The notes beneath the pieces are model-generated. The model did no database searches. It saw nothing but the letters and a program-made list of their open reading frames with translations, and was not told the origin of the DNA. Of a stretch of 42,419 nt of DNA, positions 42,419-42,419 are shown in pieces (within the stretch, counting starts at the first letter, position 1; each line of letters starts with the position of its first letter). A program made the position numbers and the translations under genes. The DNA is from Clostridia bacterium (GTDB lineage Bacteria > Bacillota > Clostridia > Oscillospirales > Acutalibacteraceae): positions 1-42,419 of the forward strand of contig JAFUPA010000010.1 in assembly GCA_017481575.1 (NCBI GenBank), written 5' to 3'.

Positions 42419-42419
42419 A

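Overview
The window looks like the origin-proximal part of a chromosome from a low-to-mid GC anaerobic Firmicute, most likely class Clostridia and possibly Oscillospirales. The support is a Noc/ParB pair, parS sites of the Bacillus/Clostridium type, a small SRP RNA upstream of dnaX-ebfC-recR, a RemB-type DUF370 protein after recF, a DUF1540 protein and AGGAGG-type ribosome sites. The exact genus cannot be fixed from the sequence alone.

Layout. (1) 1-6780, plus strand: SRP RNA, dnaX, an AT-rich glycosyltransferase gene, ebfC, recR, a replication origin (five DnaA boxes, a GC-rich spacer, four TAC/DnaA-trio repeats, an AT-rich stretch), then dnaN-yaaA-recF-remB and a strong terminator. dnaA is not next to this origin. 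(2) 6783-20891, minus strand: a long block running back towards the origin: a lipoprotein gene, mreB-mreC-mreD-pbp2, a MinD-like ATPase, mnmE-mnmG-rsmG, noc, parA-parB and serS, with three perfect parS sites. (3) 20978-21288: a tRNA-Arg(CCU) 5' half followed by an intact tRNA-Arg(CCU). (4) 21300-24180: a small AT-rich island flanked by paired 11-nt GCTAAT repeats, carrying a HEPN plus PD-(D/E)XK protein and a membrane YD-repeat protein. (5) 24328-33176: accessory metabolism and membrane genes (P-loop kinase with ECF S-component, ceramidase-like protein, PepSY-like membrane protein, EEP phosphatase, secreted propeller-like protein, TVP38 protein, XRE-methyltransferase fusion). (6) 33232-42418, mainly plus strand: aconitase X large and small subunits behind a CRP/FNR-like operator, rnhB-yraN, thrC, a hairpin array, a DUF1540 gene, a phosphoesterase, then tig-clpP-clpX.

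How the genes work together. Regions 1 and 2 unite replication (clamp, clamp loader, RecF/RecR repair), origin segregation (ParA/ParB/parS), nucleoid occlusion (Noc), tRNA wobble modification (MnmE/MnmG), 16S rRNA methylation (RsmG) and rod-shape wall synthesis (MreBCD/PBP2). The last three genes are the trigger factor and ClpXP protein quality-control group.

The best candidate for an undescribed system is the island at 21441-24027. Its downstream gene joins an R-x4-H HEPN motif to a D...ExK nuclease core. Its upstream gene encodes a three-helix membrane protein with a PH-like domain and about eight YD repeats predicted outside the cell. The genes lie 64 bases apart on one strand, and recombinase-like repeats flank the pair. 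This is inference from motifs; no similarity search was possible.
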